From Ignavibacteriaceae bacterium (GTDB lineage: Bacteria; Bacteroidota; Ignavibacteria; Ignavibacteriales; Ignavibacteriaceae): a stretch of 64,000 nucleotides of DNA. The position numbers and the translations under genes are program-made. Under the pieces are notes generated by a model. That model was given only the letters and a program-made list of their open reading frames with translations. It was not told where the DNA came from and made no database searches. Below are positions 1 through 9,134 of this stretch, piece by piece. How positions within the stretch are numbered: the first letter of the stretch is position 1; each line of letters starts with the position of its first letter. Location of the stretch: the NCBI GenBank assembly GCA_023229425.1, contig JALNZG010000001.1, positions 434,001 through 498,000 on the forward strand. The letters are read 5' to 3'.

Positions 1-1889
1 ATTTTATTTTGAAGATTTTCTTTTGCGGAATTGTATGCAGATTGAGTTTGTTTAATAAGTTGTGGGTTGGAATAAATCTTCTCATCTATTAAGTCAGCTT
101 CAATTTTTTTTTCAGCAACTTCCAAGACAGAAATTTCTATTTCAAGGTTGGCAATTTCTTTCAAAAGATTTTTTGTGCTTTGGAATTTTTTTTGCCGGAG
201 TTCAGCCTCAATCCGCTTTTGATCTTTTCTCGTTAGCGTTGATGATTCCGACTTAGTATGCATTTCCTCTTCTTGCTGATTGAGAGTCTCTTCTCTTTTT
301 GCTAAGTAGTAATCAATCCCGTCTAAAAACACTTTAAAAGAATTTCGTTTTATTTCAATCACCTTATTTACAATCGGGCGCAGAAAATCAACATCGTGGG
401 AAACAAGAACCAACGAACCGCTGAACGCCGCTAAAGCCTGTTGCAAAACTTCTTTAGAAGAAATATCAAGATGGTTAGTCGGTTCATCAAGAATAATTAA
501 ATTTGCTTTTGTAAGAAGAATTTTTGTAAGAGCGACACGGCTTTTTTCTCCGCCGGAAAGAACTCCAATTTTTTTAAAAACATCATCACCGCTAAAAAGA
601 AAACAACCGAGCAAAGAACGCAATTGTCCGATTGTTTTTCCTTCTGCAATTCCTTCAATCGTTTCTAGAATATCTAAATCCGGATCGAGAACGTCCGCAA
701 CATCCTGAGCATAATATGCTATTGAAGTGTTGTGTCCGAGTATTCGCTCTCCTTTGTCAAAAGAAATGATGCCGGCGATAATTTTAGCCAGTGTTGTTTT
801 CCCGGCGCCGTTCGGACCAACGAGAGCAATTTTCTCGCCTCGTTCAATTGTAAAATCTAATTTATTGAAAATGTTTTTTTCGCTGTAAGATTTGCATAAT
901 CGCTTTAACTCGATATTAATCCTTCCGCTTTGCGGCGGTTCGGGAAAACGGATCGTAATATCATCTTTATTTTCAGGGAGTTCAATCATTTCAACTTTTT
1001 CAAGTTGTTTTATCCTGCTCTGAACTTGTTTTGCTTTTGTTGCCTTGTAGCGGAATCGTTCAATAAAATTTTCCGTCTCTTTAATTTTCTTTTGCTGAAG
1101 CAGATATTGTTGTTCCAACATTCCATTTCGCTCTTCGGCGAATTTCAAATACGCATCATATTTTCCGTTGAACGAAGTGATTTTCCCTAAAAATATTTCA
1201 AGCGTTTTGTTTGTAACTTCGTTCACAAAATGTTTATCGTGCGAAACAAGGAGTAAAGCTCCTTTGTATCCCTTTAAAAAACTGATGAGCCATTCAAGTG
1301 AATCCAAATCAAGATGATTGGTCGGTTCGTCCATTAGTAAAACATCATTTTGTGAGATAAGAATTTTTGCAAGGGCAATTCGCATTTGCCACCCGCCTGA
1401 AAGCTCATCTGTCATTCTTGAAAAATCGGATTCTTCAAATCCGAGTCCGGCTAAAATTTTTTCAGTTCTTGCATTCGCGGTGTAACCGTCCAACTCTTCA
1501 AGTTTATGATGCACTTCGCCGAGCTGATTTACAAGGTCATTTTGCTCTTCATCGCTTAACGAAGGATTAGAAAGAAGTGAAGTTATTTCATGCTCTTTTT
1601 CGTGAAGAAGTTTAATATCCGTAAGTGCGGAGGCAGCTTCTTCAACTAAAGTTTTCCCTTTGTGGAGAATATTTTCCTGCGGAAGATAACCAAGTGAAAT
1701 TCTTTTTTGTTTTGCCACCACTCCATTTTCAGGTTGGAGCGTTCCATAAATAATTTTCAAAAGAGAAGATTTTCCCGTACCGTTTGCACCGACGAGAGAA
1801 ATTTTATCCCCGGCGTTTATCTTATAAGAAATATTTCTAAAAAGATAATTCCCACCGAACTGAAGCGAAATGTTTTGAAGATCTATCAT
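1..1889 (-). CDS. ABC-F family ATP-binding protein (3' end outside window)
   Basis: A soluble protein with two ABC ATPase domains and no membrane segments, the layout of ABC-F proteins, which act on the ribosome rather than as transporters. The ATG is at 1889 and reads into MIDLQNISLQFGG. Domain 1 has Walker A GANGTGKSS, signature LSGGWQMRIALA and Walker B LLMDEPTNHLD. A charged linker follows (around FRYKATKAKQVQSRIKQLEK), matching the P-site tRNA interaction motif region. Domain 2 has GPNGAGKTT, LSGGEKSRVALTK and LIILDEPTNHLD. About 629 codons are present and the C-terminal coiled-coil region runs off the window. It starts 6 bp after the PorZ-like gene and is probably cotranscribed with it. 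Which ABC-F subfamily it belongs to cannot be told. A resistance role is possible but not indicated. Confidence 0.93.
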   Translation of the reverse strand, partial: MIDLQNISLQFGGNYLFRNISYKINAGDKISLVGANGTGKSSLLKIIYGTLQPENGVVAKQKRISLGYLPQENILHKGKTLVEEAASALTDIKLLHEKEHEITSLLSNPSLSDEEQNDLVNQLGEVHHKLEELDGYTANARTEKILAGLGFEESDFSRMTDELSGGWQMRIALAKILISQNDVLLMDEPTNHLDLDSLEWLISFLKGYKGALLLVSHDKHFVNEVTNKTLEIFLGKITSFNGKYDAYLKFAEERNGMLEQQYLLQQKKIKETENFIERFRYKATKAKQVQSRIKQLEKVEMIELPENKDDITIRFPEPPQSGRINIELKRLCKSYSEKNIFNKLDFTIERGEKIALVGPNGAGKTTLAKIIAGIISFDKGERILGHNTSIAYYAQDVADVLDPDLDILETIEGIAEGKTIGQLRSLLGCFLFSGDDVFKKIGVLSGGEKSRVALTKILLTKANLIILDEPTNHLDISSKEVLQQALAAFSGSLVLVSHDVDFLRPIVNKVIEIKRNSFKVFLDGIDYYLAKREETLNQQEEEMHTKSESSTLTRKDQKRIEAELRQKKFQSTKNLLKEIANLEIEISVLEVAEKKIEADLIDEKIYSNPQLIKQTQSAYNSAKENLQNK

Positions 1890-1895
1890 TGAATT

Positions 1896-4136
1896 TTATT
1901 GTCTGATAATTGCAACTTTTCCGGTTGCAACAGAATTTCCCTCTTTATCATAAGCTACGATCAGATAAATTCCGGTATTTACAAATTTACCGTCATCATT
2001 TCTGCCGTCCCAAAAAGCAATTTTCCCACCGGGGGAACTAAACTCGCGGATCAGGTTACCGGCAATCGAAAGTATTTTTATATCGCTGTCTTTTATCAAT
2101 CCATCAATTGTAAGCAATGTAGAATTATTCCCAATTAAAAACGGACTAGGAGAAATTTCAATTGAAGAAAAAGTTGTGTTTGGGGTTAATGCAGTTGTGT
2201 AGAATGCAGTTAAACCACCCTCTACAGCGGCATAGACAATTCCATTTTTTTCATCGATCGTAAGAGACTTTATTTGATCGGAAAGGAGCGGACTGTTTTT
2301 GCTGTCGAATGTTGCAAGAAGTGAAGAGCCGTCGGTTGCCGCAACGATTAATCCTTGATTCGTTCCGACCCATTTTCTGTTGATTGCATCTACCGCCAAA
2401 CAATTTATTGCCTGTTGACGCAAACTAAAAACCGATGTAATTTTTAATGTTGTTGATGATGAAGTTAAAACTGTATTTGGATTTGAAATAACATTAACAC
2501 CGGAATTTGTTCCCACCCATAACTCTCCTCGTTTATCAAATGCTAAACTTGAAACGCTATTACTATTTAGTCCCGAAACAAAACCGCTTCGATCGTCAGA
2601 TAAATTGGCCAGTGAAGAATTTTCGTTGAAGTAATAAAGTCCAGATTTATTTGGATTGTTCGTGGCAAACCACTTTGTATCATATTGGTCGATGGCAAGT
2701 TTAGAGTATTGGTTAACATTCGGATCGGGAAGATTTTCGAAAAGGTGCCATGTACTGTCAGAGGTTAAGACACTTAATGCTTTTTTATCTGCCGCATCAT
2801 GATTTAATACCCACAAATTACTTTTTGAGTCCGTTCTCATATCCGCAATCACTAGGAATTGAGGGTTGTCTTTTATTCCGACCAGAGGTGTATTGGATGC
2901 TGAAAAAGATTGAAAAGTGGAATCATTTTTAATTTTTAAGAACCCACTTCCCCAATTTGCAAAGTAAACAGAATTGTCCGATCCTAATGCGACTGCGTGG
3001 AATGCATTCGAAAGGAGCGGTGCCGAATTTACATTAAAAGTCTTCCAGGAAGCACCATCAAACTTATAGAACCCCACACCACCGGCATCCTTACCTGTTG
3101 CAACCCAAAGATTACTCCTTTGATCTACAGTCATATCAAAAAAATTATTATTCGATGGGCCATTGGGAGAAACTGCGAAAGACGCATAACTATTATTCTT
3201 GTCATAAAATGCGGCCCCTTGTCCATAGGTCAAAAGAATTTTCCCTTCCTTACAATAGGGCATCTTTTCTGCATATGCATATCCGATCGGTGAGTATCGG
3301 TTTATTAACTCATTTGCGTAGTAATAAACAATCCAATCGGATAAAATAAAAATTGAATCAAGGTTTGTTTGGAAATCCTGAACATGTCCATTTGGAAAGG
3401 TAGCTAGAAAATTTTGCCAGGAGTTTGAGTTAAATTTCGAAAAACCAACAGATGTAAGAACGAAAATGGAATCTTTGTATGACCCAATTTTAATCACGGT
3501 ATTTGAGCTCAATCCATTAGCGGTGGTATAATTGTCCCATGATTCAGGAGCGACCAAATTTGTTGTTCCGGCTTTTTGTACCGCAATACCGGAGTTTGTT
3601 GCGGCATAAATAATATTATCTTTTTTAAAACTGTAATTCACTCCAATGTTTGAAGCAAAATTTCCAAACTTAAAAAAAGTGTCGTAAAAACTAAGTGTTT
3701 TTGTGTTGATCAAGGAAAGTCCGAACGAAGTTGAAACGAAAGCCGTGTCTCCATAAATAGCAATTGCAGTAACTTTTTTTTCTGTCCGTTCCGAATTATA
3801 AATATCAAAAATATTTTTAAATGTTTTTGTGGCTGGATCGAACACATCAATTTTTCCGTTTTGCGAACCAAACCAAATATTTCCGGAAGAATCTTTTGCG
3901 GTTGCTGTTATTGATGAACCGTTAACGCCTTCAGTCTTTGTAAAAGTTTTGTAAGTAGAATCTTTAAAATTGTAATAGAAAGCGCCACCTTCCGTCCCCG
4001 CCCAAACTCCTTCTGTAGTTACCACGGCAGAGGAAATTTTATTCATACTTGAATAATTTTGCCAGCCAGTTGTCAATTGTGCACTGACCGATAAGCTGAC
4101 AGTAAAAAATAAGGAGATGATTTTTTTGTAATTCAT
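1896..4136 (-). CDS. PorZ-like two-component-regulator-propeller protein with C-terminal sorting-type domain
   Basis: A secreted protein of 746 aa. It has a signal peptide (about residues 1-19, ending in SVSA) and then repeated propeller blades with WxGTxxG-type motifs such as GVWAGTEGGAF, NIWFGSQNGKI, LWVGTNSGV and KWVGTNQGL. The C-terminal domain of about 85 aa (from ISPSPFLIGNN to the end) looks like a T9SS/FlgD-type beta-sandwich, with WDGRNDDGKFVNTGIYLI. The N-terminal part resembles PorZ, the T9SS component that delivers anionic LPS at the outer membrane (family knowledge). That assignment is an inference. The start overlaps the stop of the upstream membrane protein by 4 bp, so translation is probably coupled. 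It could instead be one of the many secreted propeller proteins of this group. Confidence 0.75.
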   Translation of the reverse strand: MNYKKIISLFFTVSLSVSAQLTTGWQNYSSMNKISSAVVTTEGVWAGTEGGAFYYNFKDSTYKTFTKTEGVNGSSITATAKDSSGNIWFGSQNGKIDVFDPATKTFKNIFDIYNSERTEKKVTAIAIYGDTAFVSTSFGLSLINTKTLSFYDTFFKFGNFASNIGVNYSFKKDNIIYAATNSGIAVQKAGTTNLVAPESWDNYTTANGLSSNTVIKIGSYKDSIFVLTSVGFSKFNSNSWQNFLATFPNGHVQDFQTNLDSIFILSDWIVYYYANELINRYSPIGYAYAEKMPYCKEGKILLTYGQGAAFYDKNNSYASFAVSPNGPSNNNFFDMTVDQRSNLWVATGKDAGGVGFYKFDGASWKTFNVNSAPLLSNAFHAVALGSDNSVYFANWGSGFLKIKNDSTFQSFSASNTPLVGIKDNPQFLVIADMRTDSKSNLWVLNHDAADKKALSVLTSDSTWHLFENLPDPNVNQYSKLAIDQYDTKWFATNNPNKSGLYYFNENSSLANLSDDRSGFVSGLNSNSVSSLAFDKRGELWVGTNSGVNVISNPNTVLTSSSTTLKITSVFSLRQQAINCLAVDAINRKWVGTNQGLIVAATDGSSLLATFDSKNSPLLSDQIKSLTIDEKNGIVYAAVEGGLTAFYTTALTPNTTFSSIEISPSPFLIGNNSTLLTIDGLIKDSDIKILSIAGNLIREFSSPGGKIAFWDGRNDDGKFVNTGIYLIVAYDKEGNSVATGKVAIIRQ

Positions 4137-5695
4137 AATTGACCAATAATTTTATGAAATTTTCCATTTGAAAAAAAGACGTAAAGTATTCCTTTCTCCT
4201 GTTTTACCGGAAAAGATAATTGCTTTCCGGTTTTCAACTTAAAATTAAGATTTTTTTTGTTATCAAAAAGTAGAAAATAATTATCCTTGTAATGTTGAAG
4301 AATTATGTTTCCACTTTTGTCTGAAGTCATTCCAATTTGTTCATCCCAACTTGTAAGATATGATTTGCTTAACACATCAATCTGAATTTCTCGTTTTAGA
4401 TAATATTGGACAAGTTGATCAAATTGAAGTTGATAGATCGGCACATCACCGACTTTAGCAGGTATTGTCAGAAAGACGATGGAAGAATATTCGTTTGAGG
4501 AGAATTCTTTTTTTAATTCTGCAAACGCAAAGACCGATTTTTTTGAAATATCCCGCCAAGCGATTTCTTTTTGAACGAGGAAAAAAGCGTAAATGAAAAA
4601 AATCAGTAAAATTGAAAACTGAATAACTACTTTCTTTTTATTGAATGTGGTGAAAACTAAATAACAAATCAACAGTATAAATCCTGCCGAAGGTAAGTAA
4701 AGGTACCAACGCATGAACAATCTGCTTGTGGGTAAGATGGTTAGGATGATAAAAAGAAAAAGGAACCAAAAAAGTTTATCGGATTTCTTTTTATAAAGAA
4801 GAAATGAAAAAGCAACCAGTCCGACTCCGCAGACAATAAAAGTAAGTCCTTGATGTGCAATAAGAACATGCTGAATCTCCCGGGGAGAAAAAGGAAAAAG
4901 GAGAAATCCGGCAAAGAAAAAATAATTTTTAATGATGGTAAATAATCCAGCGCCAGTATGGGCATCCTGTGCCGTAAAAACATTATTATTGAAAAGAATT
5001 AGACGAAGTAAAAGATATCCAATTAAAAAGAGAAAATAAACTCCCGATTTTTTTAGGGCAGACTTGACTGAACTTTCTTTTTCATTTAAAAAATAATCTG
5101 AGATAAAAATTACCAATGGAAAACTGAAAGCCGCCTCTTTTGAAAGCATTGCCAGAATGAAAAAGAAAATGGAAGTAATGGTAACTTTGTAATTTTTAAA
5201 AAAGCTCAGCAAGGCAAGAAAATAAAGCCCGAACAACAAGCGGTCAAATAATGCAGTGTGCCAAAGCAGAGCATAATCATTTCCCGGGAAAACCATAAAG
5301 AGTATTGCCGCTGAGTAGGCGAGCATCGGATTTCCGATTTTTCCGGAAATAATTTTTGCGAATCGAAAGAAGATGAAAGTGTTGACGAGTTGCAGAAGAA
5401 TATTGAAAAGACGATAGAGTTGAAAGTTGTCTCCAGCAAAAAATGTTAATATACCGGAGACAAAATTTCCCAGCGGACGATAGTAAAATCCATCATACGG
5501 TTTTTTTTCAAATAAACTTGGCAGCTGGGAAAAACTGGGAACTGTATTTCTTTTTACAAAGGCTATTTCATCGCTGAAAAAAGGAATTTGTAGAGAAGGT
5601 GCAAATATTAAAAGTGCGACAAACAGCAGAACGATGAAAAAGAAATAATCTTTTTTTGTTTCACTTATGTTCTGAAGGCGTTGATAAAATCTCAT
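4133..5695 (-). CDS. Multi-pass membrane protein, GT-C glycosyltransferase-like
   Basis: An integral membrane protein of about 520 aa with roughly 10-12 hydrophobic helices and a C-terminal soluble tail of about 120 aa. The first extracytoplasmic loop has an acidic FFSDEIAF and later YYRPLGN. An early-loop acidic motif plus a YRPL motif is seen in GT-C fold glycosyltransferases of the PMT/TMTC type, which use polyprenyl-phosphate sugars (family knowledge), so the role is an inference. I chose the ATG at 5695 (MRFYQRLQN). An in-frame TTG at 5719 would add eight residues but lacks a clear ribosome site. It lies 3-30 bp after ribH and overlaps the PorZ-like gene by 4 bp. Given PorZ's role in LPS attachment, a surface-glycan job is plausible but unproven. 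Confidence 0.6.
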   Translation of the reverse strand: MRFYQRLQNISETKKDYFFFIVLLFVALLIFAPSLQIPFFSDEIAFVKRNTVPSFSQLPSLFEKKPYDGFYYRPLGNFVSGILTFFAGDNFQLYRLFNILLQLVNTFIFFRFAKIISGKIGNPMLAYSAAILFMVFPGNDYALLWHTALFDRLLFGLYFLALLSFFKNYKVTITSIFFFILAMLSKEAAFSFPLVIFISDYFLNEKESSVKSALKKSGVYFLFLIGYLLLRLILFNNNVFTAQDAHTGAGLFTIIKNYFFFAGFLLFPFSPREIQHVLIAHQGLTFIVCGVGLVAFSFLLYKKKSDKLFWFLFLFIILTILPTSRLFMRWYLYLPSAGFILLICYLVFTTFNKKKVVIQFSILLIFFIYAFFLVQKEIAWRDISKKSVFAFAELKKEFSSNEYSSIVFLTIPAKVGDVPIYQLQFDQLVQYYLKREIQIDVLSKSYLTSWDEQIGMTSDKSGNIILQHYKDNYFLLFDNKKNLNFKLKTGKQLSFPVKQEKGILYVFFSNGKFHKIIGQL

Positions 5696-5722
5696 GTTTC
5701 TTTGAGTATCAACCTGCAAAGC

Positions 5723-6184
5723 TTACAGACTTTTAATTACGTTTGCCATTTCCATAGCTGTAAGTGCTGCATCCCAACCTTTGTTACCTGCTTTCGTTCC
5801 GGCGCGTTCAATTGCTTGTTCAATCGTGTCGGTGGTAAGTACGCCGAAGGCAACAGGGATTCCATATTTCAAAGAGACTGAGGCAATCCCTTTGCTTACC
5901 TCACTTGAGATAAAATCGAAATGAGGCGTTGCTCCGCGGATAACAGTACCCAAGCAGATTATGGCATCATATTTTTTTTGCTCGGCAAGTTTAGCTGCTG
6001 CTAACGGAATTTCAAAAGAACCGGGGACTTTTACTGTTGTGAAATTTTTTTCTTCTCCGCCGTGGCGAACTAAACAATCGATGGCTCCTTCAAAAAGTTT
6101 AGTAGTGATAAAATCATTGAACCGGCTTAGCACTATTCCGATTTGCAGATCTTTTGCAGTGAGGTTTCCTTCAATAGTTTTCAT
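5723..6184 (-). CDS. ribH: 6,7-dimethyl-8-ribityllumazine synthase
   Basis: Condenses 5-amino-6-ribitylaminouracil with 3,4-dihydroxy-2-butanone-4-phosphate to lumazine, the penultimate step of riboflavin synthesis, in the cytoplasm. The 153 aa match the family's normal length. Visible motifs are the N-terminal IGIVLSRFNDFIT, KVPGSFEIPLAA, the active-site GTVIRGATPHFDFI with its catalytic His, and PVAFGVLTTDT. The C-terminus has NKGWDAALTAMEM. It sits between a PHP phosphoesterase and a membrane protein rather than with other rib genes. No FMN riboswitch-like leader is seen in the 69 bp upstream. Confidence 0.97.
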   Translation of the reverse strand: MKTIEGNLTAKDLQIGIVLSRFNDFITTKLFEGAIDCLVRHGGEEKNFTTVKVPGSFEIPLAAAKLAEQKKYDAIICLGTVIRGATPHFDFISSEVSKGIASVSLKYGIPVAFGVLTTDTIEQAIERAGTKAGNKGWDAALTAMEMANVIKSL

Positions 6185-6253
6185 ACTTAATCTCGTTTTT
6201 GTTAAAATTCTTAGTTCAAAAATATTCTATTAAACTTAATTAAAAAAGGATGA

Positions 6254-7093
6254 TCAAAAATTAGCAGCAAGTTTTTCAAGAGATTTCCGCTTCATTGATT
6301 CAAAAGTGCCAAGCGGAGTATAAAATCTCCCAATATTATTTACGTCGGATCGAGTTCCTCCGTGAAAATCCGAGCCACCGGTACCGTAAAGAAAATAGTT
6401 TGTCGTTATTCCTTCATAATATTTCATTTGCTGTGCCGAATGAGAAGGATGGTAAATTTCAAATCCGTCGATATTTGCTTTGATCAATTCACGGATCGTC
6501 TCTTCCGGTAAAGCACCCGGATGAGCGATAACCGCTATACCGCCTACATCCTGAATTATTTTAATTGCATTTGCAGGCGAGACATAATATTTTTTTTCGT
6601 AAGCAGGAGAATTGTTTCCAAGTAATTTTTGAAAAGCCTCGTAAAAAGATTTCACGATCCCCAGTTTAACCAAGGCGTCTGCTATATGGGGTCTGCCAAC
6701 CACTGAAGTTTCGGAAAAAGCGAAAACATCTTCTATCGTAATAGAGTATCCAAGATTATTTAACTTTGCTATAATTCTTTCGGCTCTTTTTATACGTTCT
6801 GACTTAAAGAGTGTAAGATAATTTCTGAATTTTTGGTCTGCGATATCAATGAAATATCCGAGAATGTGTAAATCCCTCTCTCCGTCTTGAGAACTCAATT
6901 CAATTCCGGGAACAACCGTAATACCAAAATTTTTCCCTAATGTAATTGCAGAAGGAATTGCATCAATAGTATCGTGATCGGTTATAGCTAAAATGGAAAT
7001 ATCTTTTTCGCTAACTTTTTCGAGAAGTTCTTGAGGTGTAAAATACCCGTCGGAAAATTTCGTATGTGAATGAAGATCAATTTTTGAGGGCAT
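6254..7093 (-). CDS. PHP domain phosphoesterase
   Basis: A cytoplasmic metal-dependent phosphoesterase of the PHP family, 279 aa. Expected metal-ligand motifs appear in order: HSHTKFSDG (H8, H10, D15), ITDHDT (D39, H40), GIELS (E65), DLHILGYFID (H76), VIAHPGAL and GGSDFHGG. The size and motif order match the stand-alone YciV/RNase AM-like group, whose members act on nucleoside 3',5'-bisphosphates or RNA 5' ends (family knowledge). The exact substrate here cannot be read from the sequence. The start is 11 bp after the Crp-like regulator stop, so the two are probably cotranscribed. Confidence 0.9.
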   Translation of the reverse strand: MPSKIDLHSHTKFSDGYFTPQELLEKVSEKDISILAITDHDTIDAIPSAITLGKNFGITVVPGIELSSQDGERDLHILGYFIDIADQKFRNYLTLFKSERIKRAERIIAKLNNLGYSITIEDVFAFSETSVVGRPHIADALVKLGIVKSFYEAFQKLLGNNSPAYEKKYYVSPANAIKIIQDVGGIAVIAHPGALPEETIRELIKANIDGFEIYHPSHSAQQMKYYEGITTNYFLYGTGGSDFHGGTRSDVNNIGRFYTPLGTFESMKRKSLEKLAANF

Positions 7094-7104
7094 TATATCA
7101 ATTC

Positions 7105-7788
7105 TTAGTCGAACATTTCTTTAAATTTTGCGTAATTAATAATCCGAAGTTTCGTTCCTTCGAGTTCAATAAGTCCTTTTTTAGCAAACGTATGAAGCGT
7201 ACGTGAAATCGTTTCGCGCGAGGTTCCTGCCATATTTGCCAGATCATGCTGGAATGGAAGCTTATCAATTTCAACAACGCCTTGTTTTATTTTTCCGATG
7301 TCATCCGCCAATTGTAGAATTACGGTGGCAACTTTTCCTTCGGCATCTTTTAAAGAAAGCGATTTAATTTTCATATCGGCGCCGCGAAGACGTTTGGTAA
7401 GCTCTTGCAGTAACGAGATGGAAACTTCCGGATGATTGTAAAGCAAGTCAAGAAAGTCGCTTCGTTGGATAATAAATAATTCAGTCGCTTCAATTGCCGT
7501 AACATTTGCGGAACGGTTTTGACCATCGAGAATAGCCATCTCGCCGAAGAAATCGGAATCACTAAGAATAGTTAGAATAACTTCTCTGCCGTCATCGCTG
7601 TTACGCGATACTTTTACTTTTCCACAAACAATAACAAAGAGAGCGGAGCCGGTTTCATTCTCAAGAAGTATTACTGCGTCTTTTTCAAACTTCCGAAAAT
7701 TTCCTAACTCGGCAATTTTATCTAATGTTGTCTGATCCAAATCTGTAAAAATGGGGACATATTTTAGAAAATCGTCTTTTATTGCCAT
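7105..7788 (-). CDS. Crp/Fnr family transcriptional regulator
   Basis: A cytoplasmic DNA-binding regulator of 227 aa. Residues about 15-130 form a cyclic-nucleotide-binding beta-roll with GSALFVIVCGKVKVSR, FFGEMAILDGQNRSANVTAI and a following dimer helix. Residues about 150-220 form a winged helix with the recognition segment MAGTSRETISRTLHTFAKKG. There is no N-terminal cysteine cluster, so it is not an FNR-type oxygen sensor. The RSANVTA arrangement in the phosphate-binding cassette is compatible with cyclic nucleotide binding, but the ligand is unknown. It is first in the minus-strand run and divergent from gap, with a consensus-like promoter at 7821-7849. Confidence 0.93.
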   Translation of the reverse strand: MAIKDDFLKYVPIFTDLDQTTLDKIAELGNFRKFEKDAVILLENETGSALFVIVCGKVKVSRNSDDGREVILTILSDSDFFGEMAILDGQNRSANVTAIEATELFIIQRSDFLDLLYNHPEVSISLLQELTKRLRGADMKIKSLSLKDAEGKVATVILQLADDIGKIKQGVVEIDKLPFQHDLANMAGTSRETISRTLHTFAKKGLIELEGTKLRIINYAKFKEMFD

Positions 7789-7820
7789 AGTCTTTCCTAT
7801 ATTTTGATTTTTCTATGTTG

Positions 7821-7849
7821 AATATACTTTCAATGAAAACTAAAATCAA
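7821..7849 (-). promoter_or_regulatory. Predicted promoter of the Crp-like regulator operon
   Basis: On the minus strand, TTGATT (7849-7844) is followed after exactly 17 bp by TATATT (7826-7821). The expected transcript start is about 25 bp before the regulator's ATG at 7788. Both hexamers and the spacing fit a sigma70-type promoter. It is back to back with the gap promoter, so one regulator site in the 160 bp between them could control both directions. Confidence 0.6.
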
Positions 7850-7880
7850 TACAAGTTTAAGAAATAATCTTCTCTTTTAA

Positions 7881-7909
7881 TTGATATTATTTTCAATCTT
7901 AGCTAAATT
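7881..7909 (+). promoter_or_regulatory. Predicted promoter of gap
   Basis: TTGATA (7881-7886), a 17 bp spacer and TAAATT (7904-7909) lie about 40 bp before the gap ATG. A strong AAGGAG ribosome site then sits just before the start codon. Spacing and hexamers fit a standard primary-sigma promoter, at moderate strength from sequence alone. Confidence 0.55.
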
Positions 7910-7950
7910 TACTCTGTAAATTATTTATTATTTGAACTAAGGAGATCATT

Positions 7951-9009
7951 ATGGCAATTAAAGTTGGAATAAACGGATTTGGAAGAATCGGAAGATTACT
8001 ATTTAGCGCATTAGTTGATAAGGGTTTGCTCGGGAAAGAAATTGATGTTGTAGCGGTTGTTGACGTTACCACCGATGCAAAATATTTTGCTTATCAACTA
8101 AAATATGATTCTGTTCATGGAAAATTTAATGGAACGATCACTACCGAAAAAAGCAGCCCTACTGTAGAAGCTGATGACGTTCTGGTTGTATACGGCGATA
8201 AAGTACGTTGTATCTTGGCTACCAAAGACCCAAGCCAATTACCGTGGAAAGAATTAGGAGTTGATTATGTTATTGAATCAACCGGGTTGTTTACCGATTC
8301 TGAAAAAGCTAAGGGACATTTAGCTGCCGGCGCAAAAAAAGTTATTATTTCCGCTCCCGGCAAAGGCGATGTTAAAACAATTGTAATTGGCGTTAACGAT
8401 AACGAATATGACGCTGCAAAACATCATATTATTTCTAACGCTTCTTGCACTACAAACTGTTTAGCTCCCTTAGTGTATGTTTTATTGAAAGAAGGAATTG
8501 GAATTGAAACCGGTCTAATGACTACCATTCACTCTTACACTGCAACACAAAAAACTGTGGACGGTCCTTCTAAAAAAGATTGGAGAGGCGGACGCGCAGC
8601 TGCCATTAATATTATCCCCTCTTCTACAGGCGCAGCAAAAGCGGTTGGCGAAGTTCTTCCTGAAACAAAAGGAAAATTAACAGGAATGTCTTTCCGCGTT
8701 CCTACTGCAGATGTTTCTGTTGTTGACTTAACCTTTGCTTCAAAACGCGATACTTCTATTGAAGAAATTGATGGCTTGATGAAGAAAGCTTCCGAATCTT
8801 ATTTGAAGAACATCCTTGGCTATACAAATGAAGAAGTTGTTTCTTCAGATTTTATTCATGATGAACGCTCTTCTATTTATGATTCTCTTGCGACCCTTCA
8901 GAATAATCTTAAGGGTGAAAAGAGATTCTTCAAGGTTGTTTCCTGGTATGATAACGAATGGGGTTATTCCAATCGTTGTGTTGAATTGTTACTGAAAATA
9001 GCAAAATAA
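7951..9009 (+). CDS. gap: Type I glyceraldehyde-3-phosphate dehydrogenase
   Basis: Oxidises glyceraldehyde 3-phosphate with NAD(P) and phosphate to 1,3-bisphosphoglycerate in glycolysis, reversible in gluconeogenesis. The N-terminal Rossmann motif is GINGFGRIGRL. The catalytic site is SNASCTTNCLAPL with the active cysteine, followed by the conserved HSYT histidine and the ending SWYDNEWGYSNR. At 352 aa it is somewhat longer than the usual 330-340, with a modest insert in the N-terminal domain. It is preceded by an ideal AAGGAG ribosome site and its own promoter, stands alone, and is followed by a strong hairpin. Confidence 0.98.
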   Translation: MAIKVGINGFGRIGRLLFSALVDKGLLGKEIDVVAVVDVTTDAKYFAYQLKYDSVHGKFNGTITTEKSSPTVEADDVLVVYGDKVRCILATKDPSQLPWKELGVDYVIESTGLFTDSEKAKGHLAAGAKKVIISAPGKGDVKTIVIGVNDNEYDAAKHHIISNASCTTNCLAPLVYVLLKEGIGIETGLMTTIHSYTATQKTVDGPSKKDWRGGRAAAINIIPSSTGAAKAVGEVLPETKGKLTGMSFRVPTADVSVVDLTFASKRDTSIEEIDGLMKKASESYLKNILGYTNEEVVSSDFIHDERSSIYDSLATLQNNLKGEKRFFKVVSWYDNEWGYSNRCVELLLKIAK

Positions 9010-9026
9010 ATTTGTTATGCTTTTCT

Positions 9027-9050
9027 CCCTCCTCTTTTTTCAGAGGAGGG
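9027..9050. terminator. Hairpin after gap
   Basis: A perfect 9 bp inverted repeat, CCCTCCTCT with AGAGGAGGG around a TTTTTC loop, begins 18 bp after the gap stop and lies between convergent gap and dnaG. The T-run after the stem is weak on both strands, so termination is probable but not textbook. Confidence 0.55.
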
Positions 9051-9069
9051 AAGAAGAAAATTTAAATTC

Positions 9070-9117
9070 CAAAGGACAAATACCAAAATTCAATTTAAAT
9101 TTGGGATTTGTCTTTTG
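9070..9117. repeat. Long imperfect palindrome between gap and dnaG
   Basis: The left arm at 9070-9087 pairs with 9100-9117 in 17 of 18 positions, counting one G-T pair, around a 12 base AT-only loop. The core is CAAAGGACAAAT and its near-complement ATTTGTCTTTTG. It overlaps no gene and could be a second terminator for the convergent genes or a REP-like repeat. Confidence 0.6.
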
Positions 9118-9134
9118 TTATTTGCAGTTTGGCA

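Noticed and set aside
6185..6253. FMN riboswitch before ribH
   Set aside because: The spacer is only 69 bp and shows none of the conserved FMN-element segments.
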